Shown here: positions 30,668 through 42,454 of the stretch, one piece after another | Position numbering within the stretch: the first letter of the stretch is position 1 | Layout: every line of letters starts with the position of its first letter | Source: Rebecca billardiae RCC1528 | Lineage: Eukaryota > Haptophyta | DNA: 64,000 nt | Direction: 5' to 3' | Assembly: GCA_965240325.2 (NCBI GenBank) | Contig: OZ251224.1 | Span: 2,852,001 to 2,916,000 of the forward strand | Program-made: the position numbers and the translations under genes | Notes under the pieces: model-generated | What the model was told of the DNA's origin: nothing | The model's database searches: none | The model's input: the letters and a program-made list of their open reading frames with translations, nothing else

Positions 30668-32644
30668 CATGGTTCATCATGACTCCACCAGTCGCCGCTG
30701 TCCGGGAGAGAGGGAGCTCGCGACTGCTCATCCGCTCCCTGGGCTCGGGGCCCGCGGGCAGCCGGCAGGTGCCGGGACTTATTACTGACACTCACACCGC
30801 GGCGTCCTGTCACTCACTGTCAGCTGTCTGCAGCGATTAGCAGCGAGACGATAGTCCGCGGGTCTCGCGAGACGCGATCGCGGATCGACTGGATGACTCC
30901 GCGGGGCGCGCGCGCCCCCCGGCGGACGGGCCTGGTCAGGCGACCGCTGTCCGCTGTGCAGACTTTGCACGGTGCAGCCGAGCGACTGATGTAGTCAGGA
31001 TGATCCAGTGAGGATGTAGTATTGCAGGACGCCGAGCCGTGAACGTCGTAACACTATTGTAGTCGTGCTGTCTGCGTATTATTTTTTAGATCACAGCTAC
31101 CCGGGCGGCCGGGCGCCGCTCGTCATCGTAAGTCCGAGGCCGTGTCGACGAGGCAGCACTGGCAAGAGTCAATGCCACTGGCCACTGGGCCTGGCACTGG
31201 CTGTCGGTAACTGAACGAGTAGACTGAACGACACTCTCCGAACCCGCTCGGACCGACCAGTCGAGACGAACTTATATACAGTACTCAGACTAACTAATTT
31301 GTCTCTGACCGTCGACTGACGAATCGCGTGGTACGAACTACGATTACGACGCGGAGTACGTGGACGATTATTAGCAGCAGGGCTATACCGAATATTAAAG
31401 AGGCGAACTAGGCATGGCGCCGCTGCCGAGCGCGGAGCAGTGGTCCGGATTGCCGTAGCAGTAGTATTAAGACTCCTGCTCGTGATCAGTTAACCGTTGG
31501 CATTCAGTGACATCGGGCCGCACCCGCGGTGAGCCGTCTGCCCGCACGGCCGCGACAGCCCGCGCGGGCTGACCGTGGCCGTGCGTCCGTGCTTCACTGG
31601 CGTCCCGGATCGGCTTCAGACTAAGATTGGATATATGCGATTATGCGTCGCGACCATGCCGCATTGGCATGCGCCTGCGGTGAGTCGATCAGAGCATCAG
31701 CATTGATGACATATATCAGAATCCGGCGGCGCTCATAATGTCACGATAGACTCTGACTCGTAACTACGACACCGCTACTCACTAGTGACTACTGCAGGAG
31801 TGCTGCAGGACCACGGGTTGAGGTGCCCGACTCAGCGACAGCGCCCGGACTGCTCGTTCCGACCGCGATGAAGATGTGTCATCTGTGAGCATGAGTGTGA
31901 GTGTCTGATGACGACTACTCTAAGACGGTGTGACGCGGCTACTTACTCACTCAACCGTCTGCCAGGCCAGTGCGTAGTAGTAGTACCGACCGTACCGTTG
32001 AGTCCCGCCGGTCCGGCGCGGGCCGCGCGAGTGGTACTGGTAACCGTGACACTGATGCCATCACTCAATACTCACTCTGACTCTCCCACGGCCACTGACA
32101 GCTGACTCCGATGGTAAGTGGTAGCTAGAAGTAGACTGTAGACTCTGTAGCGGTAGAGTCAATATGACTATGAGAGAGTCAGTCGATCGATCTACACGCT
32201 ACCGCCAGTCATCGTGCCGCCGAGGATTGCGCTCAGCAGCTGGCCTGCCAGCACTAGCTGCTAAATAGTCGTCGGAAAAGCCAATCGGTCCCGCGCGGTC
32301 GACTGACAATGGCAGCACGCCTGATTCAAAGGCCCCGCCGGTGTCAGTGTGATGACAGCGTGCGGCCCGAGTCTGAACAGCAGCAGTCAGCAGGACCTGC
32401 ATCGAAGCTGCGCACCACGCAGGCTTCCCGATCCGCCCGACGGGCTCCATCGTGTCGGGCGGAGCGTGTCACCACGCCACCTCCGCACCGCACCGTCTGC
32501 CCTCTGTTGGCATCGAGGCCGCGGCGATGCTGCGGCGCACGCTGCAATGGCGCAGCTCAAGCACGCGTCCTCGCTACCTTGGAGCCTGTCGCGTTGCGGG
32601 GCCTTCCGCGGTGTGCTGTGCGACTGCTGACGCGCCCGGCCGTC
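30668..32644. other. About 2 kb without a recognisable gene
   Basis: Mixed composition with many TA/CT-rich words and no frame longer than ~200 codons of sensible content. No tRNA-like or other RNA fold was recognised by eye. It ends at the 3' end of the eL27 gene. Confidence 0.5.
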
Positions 32645-33264
32645 TTAGAACCGGAGCTTGTTGAAGAACCAGCGGTTCTTGCCCGTCTTGAGCGACGACT
32701 GGTACTTCTCCTCGAGCGCCTTCTTCACCTCCTTGCGCGCATTTGGCCGCGCGTCTGGGCGCGCGACGACCTCCTGGTTGACGACGTGCTTGAGGTCGAC
32801 CTCGAGCGAGTAACGCGTCGGCATGATGTGGTTGTAGTTGACCACCTTGATGAACGGCTTAATGCGCGAGCGCTTGGTCACCTTCTTTGCCGACATCTTC
32901 TTGGTGATCTTGAGCGGGTACTTGTCGATACCCGCCACGATGCAGAAGCCATATGACCGATCCGGGGTGCCCTCGTCCTGCGTCTTGATGACAACGGCCT
33001 TCTTGCCCGCGTACCTGCCCGTGAGCAGGATAACCACCTTCCCCGCCTTCAAGCTGCGCACGCGGCGCGCATACGCATCCGCAGAGGCGGCAGGGCAGAC
33101 GTGAGACCACTGGCATCGCCGGCAGGCCATGTGGCCGAAGGGCCCACCCGCGATCCCGCTGGCGCTACAGGGACGCGCCACCTGCATAGCCGCGGCGGCG
33201 GGCGTGCACACAATTTGGTCTTCTTGACCTCGCCATCGGCGTCGCCCTTGTCCTTCGGCGCCAT
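32645..33264 (-). CDS. RPL27: 60S ribosomal protein eL27
   Basis: Two exons: 33264-33212 and 33053-32645 (phase 2), 153 aa. The joined start reads [20 protein letters not shown], equivalent to the usual GKFMKPGKVVLVLAGRY. Other signatures are [40 protein letters not shown] and the C-terminus [13 protein letters not shown]. It carries a short charged extension ([15 protein letters not shown]) ahead of the conserved start. The intron right after the extension is 158 bp. It is divergent from the SPPP-rich gene. Confidence 0.96.
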
Positions 33265-33584
33265 GTGTCACCGCTTGCAGGAACACGCGGCCACGCGCCT
33301 CCCCTGACCAGGTGGTCAGGGCGCACCAGCACCAGGTCCGGGCCTGAGTCACCTTGCTTGAGCCTTTGAGCCCCGTCGCCGGACTTTCCGGATAGGTCCG
33401 GGGAGGAGTGGAGACTGGAGAACGGCCTTTCCGGACTTTCCGTCCGTTACGCAATACGCACGGCGGCCGTTGCCCGGCTGTGCTGCTCGAATCATTTTGA
33501 GGACAGCATGCCTGCCGTGGCACTGCAGCGCGACCCTTTGCGCTGCGTGCATCGGTGCCAGTGACGCGACAGCACTCGTGGAGG
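33265..33584. promoter_or_regulatory. Divergent promoter region, eL27 / SPPP membrane protein
   Basis: About 320 bp between divergent start codons. No specific motif was assigned. Inferred from position. Confidence 0.45.
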
Positions 33585-33602
33585 ATGCGACATCGAGCAT
33601 CC

Positions 33603-36600
33603 ATGGGAGCGAGGCCGTCAGCTGCGCACGCGCTGGCCGTGATCGCCGCGGTCGTCGCGACGTCGACGCTGTGCGCAGCGCAGCCGCTGCCTCCGCCGTC
33701 ACCGCCTCCGAGGCCGCCACCGCCTCTGTCACCACCATCCGCGCCGCCCTCGGCACCGCCCTTGCCGCCGCCGCCATTCTCACCGCCTCCAAGCCCGCCG
33801 CCGAGCCCACCGCCGCCGAGCCCGCCGCCGCCGAGCCCGCCGCCCAGCCCGCCGCCACCACTCCCGCCGCCGTCGCCGCCGCCGACACCGCCGCCGCCAA
33901 GCCCACCGCCCTCGCCACCGCCCTCGCCGCCGCCACCCTCACCGCCTCCGAGCCCACCACTTCCCAGACCGCCGCCAAGCCCGCCGCCGAGCCCGCCGCC
34001 GCCGTCCCCGCCGCCGAGCCCGCCGCCACCACTACTGCCGCCGTCCCCGCCGCCCAGCCCGCCACCGCCAAGCCCACCGCCATCGCCGCCGCCGAGCCCG
34101 CCGCCGCCGAGCGCACCACCGAGCCCGCCGCCGAGCCCGCCGCCGCCAAGCCCACCGCCGAGCCCGCCACCGTCGCCTCCACCTGCCCCTCCTCCCACGC
34201 CGCCGCCCTCGCCGCCACCATCGCCGCCACCGCCTTCTCCGCCGCCGAGCCCGCCGCCAGCGCCCCCGCCCTCGCCGCCACCCTCGCCGCCGCCGTCGCC
34301 GCCGCCGCCGAGCCCGCCGCCGAGCCCGCCACCCTCGCCGCCACCCAGCCCACCACCGCCTTCACCACCGCCCTCACCACCGCCCTCGCCGCCCCCCTCG
34401 CCACCGCCAAGCCCACCGCCGAGCCCACCGCCCTCGCCGCCGCCGAGTCCTCCGCCGAGCCCGCCACCCAGTCCGCCACCACCATCGCCGCCACCATCCC
34501 CGCCGCCCTCACCGCCACCATCGCCGCCACCCAGCCCGCCACCGGCCCCGCCGCCTTCGCCGCCGCCGAGCCCGCCGCCGAGCCCGCCGCCAAGCCCGCC
34601 GCCAAGCCCGCCGCCAAGCCCGCCGCCGTCGCCGCCGCCGAGCCCGCCACCCTCGCCGCCGCCGCCGAGCCCGCCACCAAGCCCACCGCCCTCGCCTCCA
34701 CCCTCGCCACCGCCAAGCCCACCGCCGAGCCCGCCGCCCGTGCCGCCGCCGAGTCCTCCGCCGAGCCCGCCACCCAGCCCACCACCACCATCGCCGCCAC
34801 CATCCCCGCCGCCGTCACCGCCACCATCGCCGCCACCCAGCCCGCCGCCTAGCCCGCCGCCTTTGCCGCCTCCTAGCCCGCCACCGAGCCCGCCGCCTGC
34901 GCCTCCGCCCTCGCCGCCGCCGAGCCCACCGCCGCCGTCGCCGCCGCCGAGCCCGCCCCCCTCGCCACCACCATCGCCACCACCGAGCCCACCGCCCTCG
35001 CCGCCACCCTCGCCACCGCCGAGCCCTCCACCCAGCCCGCCGCCGGCGCCGCCACCCTCACCGCCGCCCAGCCCGCCGCCCAGCCCGCCACCGAGCCCGC
35101 CGCCCTCGCCACCGCCATCGCCGCCCCCATCGCCACCGCCCAGCCCGCCGCCGAGCCCGCCGCCAAGCCCGCCGCCCAGTCCGCCACCACCCAGCCCACC
35201 GCCCTCGCCACCTCCCGCGCCGCCGCCCTCGCCGCCACCCTCGCCGCCGCCGAGCCCGCCACCATCACCACCGCCCTCGCCGCCGCCGAGCCCGCCGCCG
35301 AGCCCGCCGCCCTCGCCGCCGCCCAGCCCACCGCCGCCCTCGCCACCGCCCAGTCCACCGCCCTCGCCGCCGCCAAGCCCACCCCCGAGCCCACCGCCCT
35401 CGCCGCCACCCAGCCCGCCACCCAGCCCGCCTCCCAGCCCGCCTCCCAGCCCGCCGCCTAGCCCGCCGCCATCGCCGCCGCCCTCGCCGCCACCCAGCCC
35501 GCCGCCGGCTCCGCCGCCCAGCCCGCCGCCCAGCCCGCCGCCATCACCGCCGCCGAGCCCGCCGCCCTCGCCGCCGCCGAGCCCGCCGCCGAGCCCGCCG
35601 CCGAGCCCGCCGCCCTCGCCGCCGCCGAGCCCGCCGCCGAGCCCGCCGCCAAGCCCGCCGCCCTCGCCGCCGCCAAGCCCGCCGCCCTCGCCGCCGCCAA
35701 GCCCACCGCCTCTGCCGCCACCGAGTCCGCCGCCCTCGCCGCCGCCCTTGCCGCCGCCCTCGCCGCCGCCCAGCCCACCGCCACCCAGCCTGCCTAGCCC
35801 ACCGCCCGTGCCCCCGGCCGCACCGCCTCCGATCATCCCGCCGAGCCCCGCGTCGCCGCCGCCCGCGTCGCCGCCGCCGGGCAGCCCGCCGCCGCCGCCG
35901 CCGCCCGCGCCCGAGTCCGCACTTCTGTGGGGCTTCCCGCTCGGCCTCCTTGGTGCAAACGGTGCCGGGCTGCTGCTGCTGCTGCTGCTCGGTAGCGCGG
36001 CGCCGGCGGGCGGCGGCGCGGCGGGCGCGCCGCCGGGCTCGCCGCCGCCGCCATCGCCGCCGCCGAGCCCGCCGCGCGCGCCCAGCCAGCGCGCAGCCGA
36101 CGCGGACGACGATGGCGCGGGCGCGGCGGACGAGGCAAGCGCGAGAACGGGCGCGCCCGGCGCGCGCGAGCGCGCGCGCGCCGCCGCGCACGCGGTGCTG
36201 CGCGGCGGCGCCCTGCCACGGCTGCTGTGGCCAGGGCGCCCGCTGGCGGCGCGTCGGCACGGGCTGCAGACGCTGAGCACGGGCGCACAGCTCGCCCTGC
36301 TCGCCACCACGCTCGTGCTCGAGCTCGGCGCGGACGCGGGCGCGCTGAGCGGTGCGCGCTTTGCTCACGTGCAGATCGTGTCGCAGCCGGCGCTGTGGCG
36401 GCGCGGCGCGCTGGCGTGCGCGCTCTTTGCACTGCCGCAGCTGGTGCTCGCGTCTCTCTTCCTCGCGCTGCGCCCGGCCGCGCACGCCGAGCACGCGCCG
36501 CCCGCGGCAGAGCGCGGCGGCGAGGAGGAGGCGGAGGCTGCGGACGGCGCGGAGCGCTCGCCGCGGCGGAGCGCGGCGGACCAAGTTGGGACGGGCGAAG

Positions 36601-39305
36601 TCGACGTCGACGGCGACGGCGCCGGCGCGGCGGACGACGACACCGCGACCGCGGCCGAGCGCCAACCGTCGGGCAGCGGCGGACGGCGCGCGGGCGGCAG
36701 CTGGGGCGAGGCGCCCGCGCGCCGCACGTCGCGCCGGCCGCGCGTGCTGCCCGCGCGCCGTCTCGCCTCCACCGCCGCGCCGGCGCCGGTCGACGGTGCG
36801 CCCATGCCACTGCCCGCGCGCTTTGCGCGCGGCGGCACACGCGGCGGCAGCCGGGGCTCGCCCACGCGCGCGCGCTGCGCCGAGTGGCGGCAGGCGATGG
36901 CGGGCGAGGGCGAGGGCGAGGGCGGTGCCGAGGGCGGGCGCGAGCCCGAGAGCCCGCGCACCGACGTGGAAGTCCCCCTGTCTCTGCCGGCCGCGCCGCG
37001 CGCGGCGGCGGGCCGCGCGCGGCCGCGGCCGCGCGTGTGCGCAGCCGCGCTGCCGCCCAGCTTTGGCCAATCGCCGCCGCCCTCGCCGCCCTCGCCGCCG
37101 ACGCCCGCGCCGCCCACGGGCGAGCAGCAGCCGAGTGCGCGCGCGGACGCCGCCGCCGGCGGTGCCGGCAGCGCGCAGCCGCGCGCAGGCGGTGCCGCCG
37201 CCGGCGGTGGCGAGGGCTGGGTGCTGAAGATGCGCGCGCGGATGCGCGCGCTGCAATTCTCGATCGCCCCGCGCGCCAAGCCGGCCGTGCACCCGGAGCC
37301 TGCCGCCAGTGCCGGCACCGCCGAGCACGACGCCGCGCGCCCCGGCCCGGCGCGCGAGGCCGAGATCGCGCTGGGCGCAGACGACCTCGCAAACTTGGAC
37401 GGCGGCGAGGAGGAGGGCGGCGCGGCGCCGAGCGTTCCGCTGCCTCGCTCTGCGTCCGTGAGGCTCGATCGGAGCGACCTGGCCAACCTCGGCCTGGGCG
37501 AGGGCGAGGAGGAGGGGGACGGGGAGCTGTTCGACCTCCCGCCCTCGGGGCAACAGGAGGAGGAGGGCGGCGCAGCAGCGGCAGAGGAGACGGCGGCGGA
37601 CGGCGCAGAGCCAGCCGGCACCGCACTGGCACCCGAGGAGCCCACCCCGCCGCAGAGCGGAAGCGGACGCACGCCGGCTGCCGGCCGCCCGGCGTTCCGC
37701 GTGCGCGACGTGCAGCGCGCCGCGCTCGTCGCGGGCGGCTGGCGCGAGGAGGCGGAGAGCGCGCGCGCCGCACGCGAGCGCGCGGACGCGTACAGAGCCG
37801 CGCAGGCGGAGGCGGCGGCCGCGGCCGCGCCGGCGCCGGCCGAGGCGGAGGAGGCGGGGGAGGAGCAGGCCGAGAGACCCGCCGTGCCGGAGGCTGCGCC
37901 GGCGCCAGAGCCGCCCGCACGCGCGGAGCCGGCCGGCGCAGACGACGCGGCGGCGCAGCTTGGCGCGGCCGCCGAGGCCGAGTCGAGCGGCCGTCGGCCG
38001 CGCACGCTGCGGCCCGCGGCCTACGCCACCGGCTGGGTGTCGGGCAGCTCGCGCGGCGCGGCGGACGTCGGCGAGTCCGCGCTCGAGCCCCGCGGCCCGA
38101 GCCGGAGCACAAGTGCCGCGAGCGCGGCGCGCGCCGGCTCGGGCACGGCCTCAGAGCGCTCGCACTCGGCGCGCTCGACGCTCGCGCCCGCAGCCGCGCC
38201 GGCCGAGGCCGAGGCCGAGGCGGAGTCGAGCGCGCACCGGCCGCGCGGGTGGGCGTTCGCTTGGCTCGCGCACGCGCTCGCGGTGGCGGTGTGCCTGGTC
38301 GCGGTGCTCGCGCGCGCCGAGCTGCTCTCCGAGGCCGCCGCTGCCGTGTTCGCGCAGGCGTGGGCGCTCGCGCTCTTCCTCCTCCTCGCTGTCCTCGAGC
38401 CGTGCGCGCTGTGCTGCGCGGCGCTGCTCGCGCCCGCCGCCTCGCGCCGCGCGCTCGACGCTTACGATGGCGCGTGCGCGCTCGCGCAGCCTCGCTGGGC
38501 GGGCTTCTGCGTGCCGAGCGCGGCGGCGGCAGTGCGCACGCACCCGGCGAGCGAGGCCGCGCGCGCACCGTCCGGCGGGCGTCCTCCCGCGCACGGCGCA
38601 GACGGCGGCTCGGACGACGCCGGCAGCGACGCGCGCGAGCGCGGGTCAGCACTCGCTCGGGCCGAGGCGGGTGCGGCGCGCGGGCTGGTCTATTCGCGCT
38701 CGCGGCCGCCGCCACCGCCGATGCCGCCGCCGCCGCCGGAGGCGCCCGCGCGCGCGGTGAGCAACGCCCCGCCCCGCCGGCTCCCGCCGCTCGCGGCGCG
38801 GCCGATGCCGGACCCGCCCGCAGTGCGCCCGCGCGCGGCCTCTGTGAAGCCGCCGGCCGCGCGCCCGATGGCGGACAAGTATGCGCGCCGCGCGAGCGCG
38901 GGCGCGGCTGGCACGCCCGAGCTCGCGCCGCCTCTGGCTGAGGCGGCGGCGGCGCCTCCGTCGGACCAGACGGCATCGGGCACGGAGCTGGCCAGTCCGC
39001 GAGGAGCCGCCTCCGCCGTGGCCGGCGACGCAGCGGCCGTGCGCGGCAGCTCAGCCGATGGCGACGCGCAAGCGCTCCTAGTCCTGCACGCAGCAGCAGG
39101 CGACGACGCGCCCGGGCCTCAGCCCGTGCCGCCGTACGCCTCGTCGACGCCCAGCGACGGCGGAGATCGCGAGGACGATCACGACGATCTCGAGCAGCAC
39201 TCGGCTTCTTCTCCGCAGCGAGCGCTGTCGGCGCACGACGAGGTGGAGGTGGAGCGCGTGCCGTGGCGCGGGACGGCGAGCAGTGTTGGCCCGCCATCGG
39301 CATGA
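33603..39305 (+). CDS. Giant (Ser-Pro3)n-rich membrane protein, extensin/pherophorin-like ectodomain
   Basis: One exon, 1,900 aa from ATG 33603 (an in-frame ATG at 33585 is possible). Residues ~1-26 are a signal peptide ([20 protein letters not shown]). Residues ~28-770 are almost uninterrupted SPPP/SPPPP repeats, the class hydroxylated and glycosylated in algal and plant walls. A hydrophobic segment follows ([20 protein letters not shown], ~783-802), then two more possible membrane helices (~905-955; [35 protein letters not shown]). A long acidic/Ala-rich low-complexity region comes next. A second hydrophobic pair lies near residue 1560-1610 ([40 protein letters not shown]). The tail is rich in Pro, Ser, Asp and Glu. 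No enzymatic domain is recognised. It is probably a multi-pass surface protein with a rod-like ectodomain. Introns within the low-complexity part cannot be excluded. Confidence 0.8.
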   Translation: MGARPSAAHALAVIAAVVATSTLCAAQPLPPPSPPPRPPPPLSPPSAPPSAPPLPPPPFSPPPSPPPSPPPPSPPPPSPPPSPPPPLPPPSPPPTPPPPSPPPSPPPSPPPPSPPPSPPLPRPPPSPPPSPPPPSPPPSPPPPLLPPSPPPSPPPPSPPPSPPPSPPPPSAPPSPPPSPPPPSPPPSPPPSPPPAPPPTPPPSPPPSPPPPSPPPSPPPAPPPSPPPSPPPSPPPPSPPPSPPPSPPPSPPPPSPPPSPPPSPPPSPPPSPPPSPPPSPPPSPPPSPPPSPPPPSPPPSPPPSPPPSPPPSPPPAPPPSPPPSPPPSPPPSPPPSPPPSPPPSPPPSPPPSPPPPSPPPSPPPSPPPSPPPSPPPSPPPVPPPSPPPSPPPSPPPPSPPPSPPPSPPPSPPPSPPPSPPPLPPPSPPPSPPPAPPPSPPPSPPPPSPPPSPPPSPPPSPPPSPPPSPPPSPPPSPPPSPPPAPPPSPPPSPPPSPPPSPPPSPPPSPPPSPPPSPPPSPPPSPPPSPPPPSPPPSPPPAPPPSPPPSPPPSPPPSPPPSPPPSPPPSPPPSPPPSPPPPSPPPSPPPSPPPSPPPSPPPSPPPSPPPSPPPSPPPSPPPSPPPSPPPSPPPSPPPAPPPSPPPSPPPSPPPSPPPSPPPSPPPSPPPSPPPSPPPSPPPSPPPSPPPSPPPSPPPSPPPSPPPLPPPSPPPSPPPLPPPSPPPSPPPPSLPSPPPVPPAAPPPIIPPSPASPPPASPPPGSPPPPPPPAPESALLWGFPLGLLGANGAGLLLLLLLGSAAPAGGGAAGAPPGSPPPPSPPPSPPRAPSQRAADADDDGAGAADEASARTGAPGARERARAAAHAVLRGGALPRLLWPGRPLAARRHGLQTLSTGAQLALLATTLVLELGADAGALSGARFAHVQIVSQPALWRRGALACALFALPQLVLASLFLALRPAAHAEHAPPAAERGGEEEAEAADGAERSPRRSAADQVGTGEVDVDGDGAGAADDDTATAAERQPSGSGGRRAGGSWGEAPARRTSRRPRVLPARRLASTAAPAPVDGAPMPLPARFARGGTRGGSRGSPTRARCAEWRQAMAGEGEGEGGAEGGREPESPRTDVEVPLSLPAAPRAAAGRARPRPRVCAAALPPSFGQSPPPSPPSPPTPAPPTGEQQPSARADAAAGGAGSAQPRAGGAAAGGGEGWVLKMRARMRALQFSIAPRAKPAVHPEPAASAGTAEHDAARPGPAREAEIALGADDLANLDGGEEEGGAAPSVPLPRSASVRLDRSDLANLGLGEGEEEGDGELFDLPPSGQQEEEGGAAAAEETAADGAEPAGTALAPEEPTPPQSGSGRTPAAGRPAFRVRDVQRAALVAGGWREEAESARAARERADAYRAAQAEAAAAAAPAPAEAEEAGEEQAERPAVPEAAPAPEPPARAEPAGADDAAAQLGAAAEAESSGRRPRTLRPAAYATGWVSGSSRGAADVGESALEPRGPSRSTSAASAARAGSGTASERSHSARSTLAPAAAPAEAEAEAESSAHRPRGWAFAWLAHALAVAVCLVAVLARAELLSEAAAAVFAQAWALALFLLLAVLEPCALCCAALLAPAASRRALDAYDGACALAQPRWAGFCVPSAAAAVRTHPASEAARAPSGGRPPAHGADGGSDDAGSDARERGSALARAEAGAARGLVYSRSRPPPPPMPPPPPEAPARAVSNAPPRRLPPLAARPMPDPPAVRPRAASVKPPAARPMADKYARRASAGAAGTPELAPPLAEAAAAPPSDQTASGTELASPRGAASAVAGDAAAVRGSSADGDAQALLVLHAAAGDDAPGPQPVPPYASSTPSDGGDREDDHDDLEQHSASSPQRALSAHDEVEVERVPWRGTASSVGPPSA
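33678..35910 (+). repeat. Coding minisatellite for the SPPP tract
   Basis: About 2.2 kb of degenerate 12-15-bp units of the form (AGC/TCG)CCGCC(G/A)CC. It reads as GGG(D/E/L) repeats on the other strand, which explains the large antisense open frames. Confidence 0.95.
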
Positions 39306-39740
39306 TGGCGCGCAACCACGTGGCGCGTCGCGCGGACTGCGCGTCGGACTGACAAGCAATCGCGGCGCTATGGGCCAATGTCTGGCCCCCAGTACATGCG
39401 TGATGGCCCGCGGTGCAGGGCGGAGCGCGTAGCGTGGAGCCCCGCCGGGGGCCCTCACTACGTTGTCAAAAAGATCTTTTGATCAAAGAAAAGGGCATGG
39501 GGGACGATTTTGAGGGCTGTTGGAGGGTGAGTTTTCGACGACTTTTTGAGGGGGGGTATGCTGTCCATCACAGCTTAAAAGGCCGCGCCCGCTGCAATTC
39601 TTGTATCTACTATGGACGGACGTGGGATCAGATACCCCGGGGGTGAAACAAGTGAGTATTTTTGTCCTTCTTGTATGCTGGAGTACGAGTTTGCCGAGCG
39701 ACGTTTGATTGTTTTGGGTCGAAAACAGCTATGAGGCCAG

Positions 39741-40020
39741 ATTCTTTTGAATAGCGCTTGCGAAAAGAAGTTGCCCGCATGTCTCGATGGATGAACCGCC
39801 TCATGGTATTGAAAGAGATTCTTTTGAATGGCGATTTTAAACCAAGTTACCCACCTGTCTCGTTGGATGAACCTCCTCATCATATTGAAGAGATTCTTTT
39901 GAATAGCGCTATTTAAAGCCAGCTACCCGCTTGCCTCGATGGATGAACCGCCTTGATAATATTGAAAGATATTCTTTTGAATATAGCGCTTGTCACAACC
40001 AAGTTACCCGCCTGTCAGCT
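39741..40020. repeat. ~77-bp imperfect tandem repeat, 3-4 copies
   Basis: ATTCTTTTGAAT recurs at 39741, 39818, 39893 and 39971 (spacing 77, 75, 78 bp). Each copy is followed by GCGCT-like text, an AAGTTACCCGCNTGTCTCG block and GGATGAACCGCCT. It lies near the left end of element B, as subterminal repeats often do. Confidence 0.88.
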
Positions 40021-40243
40021 GTCTCGTGCTCGCGAGCGGCGCGACGACATCGGCCCGAGCGAGGATGCCGCCTTCAAAGGCGCGCACCGAGTGCGTGCGC
40101 GACGGGTGCCGGCCGGCCGCTGGTCTCGACCTATCGCCCTCGGCCCTCCCCGAGCGCGCCTGCAGGTACCTCCGGACGCGCATTCGGCTTGCTCACTCGA
40201 TCAGCTCACTCACAGCTGCCGGTCACGCAGCCGCGCGGCGGCC

Positions 40244-40549
40244 CCGCGACCAGGTCCGCGGCCCAAAGTGTGTGTGCGCGCCGCGCCGGTGCCCTCGCGC
40301 CGGTGGCGTGGGCTGGCTGGCCGCTGGTCTCGCCCACGCGCCCCACTCGCCCCAAGCGCGCAACGCCTGCGGGAAGCGCCGGCACCATACCTAACTCCGC
40401 GACCAGGTCCGCGGCCCAAAGTGTGTGTGCGCGCCGCGCCGGTGCCCTCGCGCCGGTGGCGTGGGCTGGCTGGCCGCTGGTCTCGCCCACGCGCCCCACT
40501 CGCCCCAAGCGCGCAACGCCTGCGGGAAGCGCCGGCACCATACCTAACT
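40244..40549. repeat. 153-bp tandem duplication inside element B
   Basis: The block starting CCGCGACCAGGTCCGCGGCC at 40244 repeats from 40397 with no difference noticed, ending CATACCTAACT. Recent duplication. Confidence 0.92.
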
Positions 40550-41922
40550 AACCTGCGCGTCGACGCCCGTCCCGCCGCGGCCCGCGCCTCGATCGATCGT
40601 CGATCGGACCGCGTGCGTGCGACTCCGTCCGCGCCCGCGCGCAGGGTGGGAGGGGCTGATGCAGGAGCAGATGCAGGACTACCTCGAAATTGCACGCGAC
40701 GAGGAGGTGCCCAGCGCGCACTTTACGCTGCGCGCATCATCGAGTGGTCGCCCAGCGAGCGCGGCAGCTGGCCACCGGGCCGGCTGACGGCGGGCGCAGC
40801 TGCCAGCTGCGGACACGCAGCGGGCGCGGAGTGGAAGCCGGCGCAGCGGCCGGGCAGCGGCGGCCGGCGCGGCAGCACGCTCGTATACATCGCGGCAGCT
40901 ACCGCCGTCGTGCGGGGAAAGCACACGCTCTCGGCGGAGCCTTCCAAGATGCCGACGGGCCACGGCGTGGCACTGCAGTGGCTGTGTCGAGCTGCTGCGG
41001 CGTGTGCTCGAGGCGCGGCGCTCGCACGGGCTACGCGGGCGCAGCGGGTGCGCGCAGCTGGCGCACGCAGTGCCACGTCCTGCGGCGCCAGTTTGGCGGC
41101 CGTCCGCCCCCCCGAGCTCGAGTTCTGCGCGCTTTGCGACGGCGCGGCCGGCAGCGCCCATCTGCCTGCTTGCTTGGGCACGCCAGCATGTCCGCCGCCG
41201 GGCCTGCTGCGCGCGCCGAAGCTGGAGGGCGGAGGAGGGCGCTGGGCTGCTCCTATGGCGTGCTGCAGCCCGGGCAGGCTCTACCGCGGCGCGGCGAGGC
41301 CGTCGCGCCTGCTCGCCGCCGTCGAGTCGCCCGTGCTGCGTGACCCTCGGCCGCACGTGCTCGCTCGGCGGCACCGCAGCACTAGCAGGCGTCCCATACC
41401 AGTATACTCGAGCCGCTGTGCGCACCCAAGGCGCGAGCTGCTCGAGCGGGCCAGGTGGGCCCAGGGGGTGCGTGCAGCTGGCACACGCAGCCCCGGCCCG
41501 TGTCATGGGGTGTCGGTTTGACGGTCGCCAGCCCCTGTGGGCTCGAGCGCTGTGCGCTTCACCACGGAGGTGCTGGCAGCGCCCCGCGGCGCGCAACGGC
41601 GGGGCAGCATGGCCGCCGCCGGCGCCGCCGCACATGCCGCCGCTTACGGGCAGTCGAGAGCTTGGGGCAGCACCTACGGCGCATGCTGCAGCTCGGGGCG
41701 GGCTCTGCCAGCCTGCTGTGGCGTGATCGCGCATTTTCCAGACCGTCGACTCGCCCGCGCTGCATAATATTCCATTATTCGTTTGCCGCGCGTGCTCGAC
41801 GGCGCTCCGCGCTGCTGCTGCCGCTACGGCCGCGCGTTGGACGGACAGCATATGCCGACGGAGAGTGCACCGCGGGCCCCTAACTACGTTGGTTCTACGG
41901 AAGGACCGCGGAACGCGGTCAT

Positions 41923-42454
41923 ATTACAGCATATAGCATCACATACAGCATACGAATAACCCGCCGCGTAACGGTAATAAATAAATATAAATACTAATAG
42001 TAATAATTAATTAATTAATAATAAACAGCCGACCGGCCGGGCCAGTGACGCCCGGCCAGTGCCGCCGCACGGGCAGCCAGGCCGTCTCGGGCGAGTGGCG
42101 GGCTCTCGGGCGGGAGTGTCGTCAGCCTAGAGTCTCGATCTACTACTACAAGGGCCCCTACTAGGGCGACCCGACGACGGTGCCTGCGCGGCCCGGCGCC
42201 TTGCCCTTCGAGTTCGGCCAGTTCGGGAATCGGGGCGACGGCGGACGGCCCGCCCGCCCGGCCCGCCCGCCCGCCCGGCGCGCAGCACGACGCCGCGCAG
42301 CGCGGCAGAACTACTTGATGATATTGCATGTTATTCGCTCAGAGTCAGGCTGCAGGGAACAGCCCAGTGACCCCAACCGCAACACTCACCAGGCTGAGGG
42401 CGCAGACTCTCGGCAGCTAGACCATGATGTCCTCACGAATAGATAGGCACGATG
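41923..42454. other. Intergenic, AT-rich then GC-rich
   Basis: From 41923 to about 42030 there is an AT-rich run (AATAAATAAATATAAATA type), then GC-rich sequence up to the 3' end of the TAP-like gene. No gene was seen. Confidence 0.5.

Larger units (their letters stand above)
39403..41922. mobile_element. Element B, putative mobile element sharing both ends with element A (8355-9972)
   Basis: The left end (ATGGCCCGCGGTGCAGGGCG at 39403) matches the reverse complement of element A's right end over ~130-150 bp, including the AAAAAGATC..TGATCAA tract. The right end (GGACCGCGGAACGCGGTCAT, finishing 41922) matches the reverse complement of A's left end over ~70 bp. B is therefore in the opposite orientation. 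Its interior differs from A and carries two internal tandem repeats. Long GC-rich frames (e.g. 39953-41521) show no domain and include the tandem duplication, so none is called as a gene. Non-autonomous status is inferred. Confidence 0.6.

Noticed and set aside
30668-32644. tRNA or snRNA genes in the 2-kb gap
   Set aside because: No matching stems or B-box-like motif could be found by eye; a covariance search would be needed to settle it.
33349-36310. Large minus-strand frames of poly-Gly ([11 protein letters not shown]) and Ala/Val repeats opposite the SPPP tract
   Set aside because: They are the antisense of the SPPP repeat; the sense frame has a signal peptide, membrane helices and non-repeat coding. 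Only the eL27 exons at 32645-33264 are real on this strand here.
39953-41521. Open frame of 522 codons inside element B
   Set aside because: Composition is random Arg/Ala/Cys, it contains a 153-bp tandem duplication, and no domain or start context supports it.
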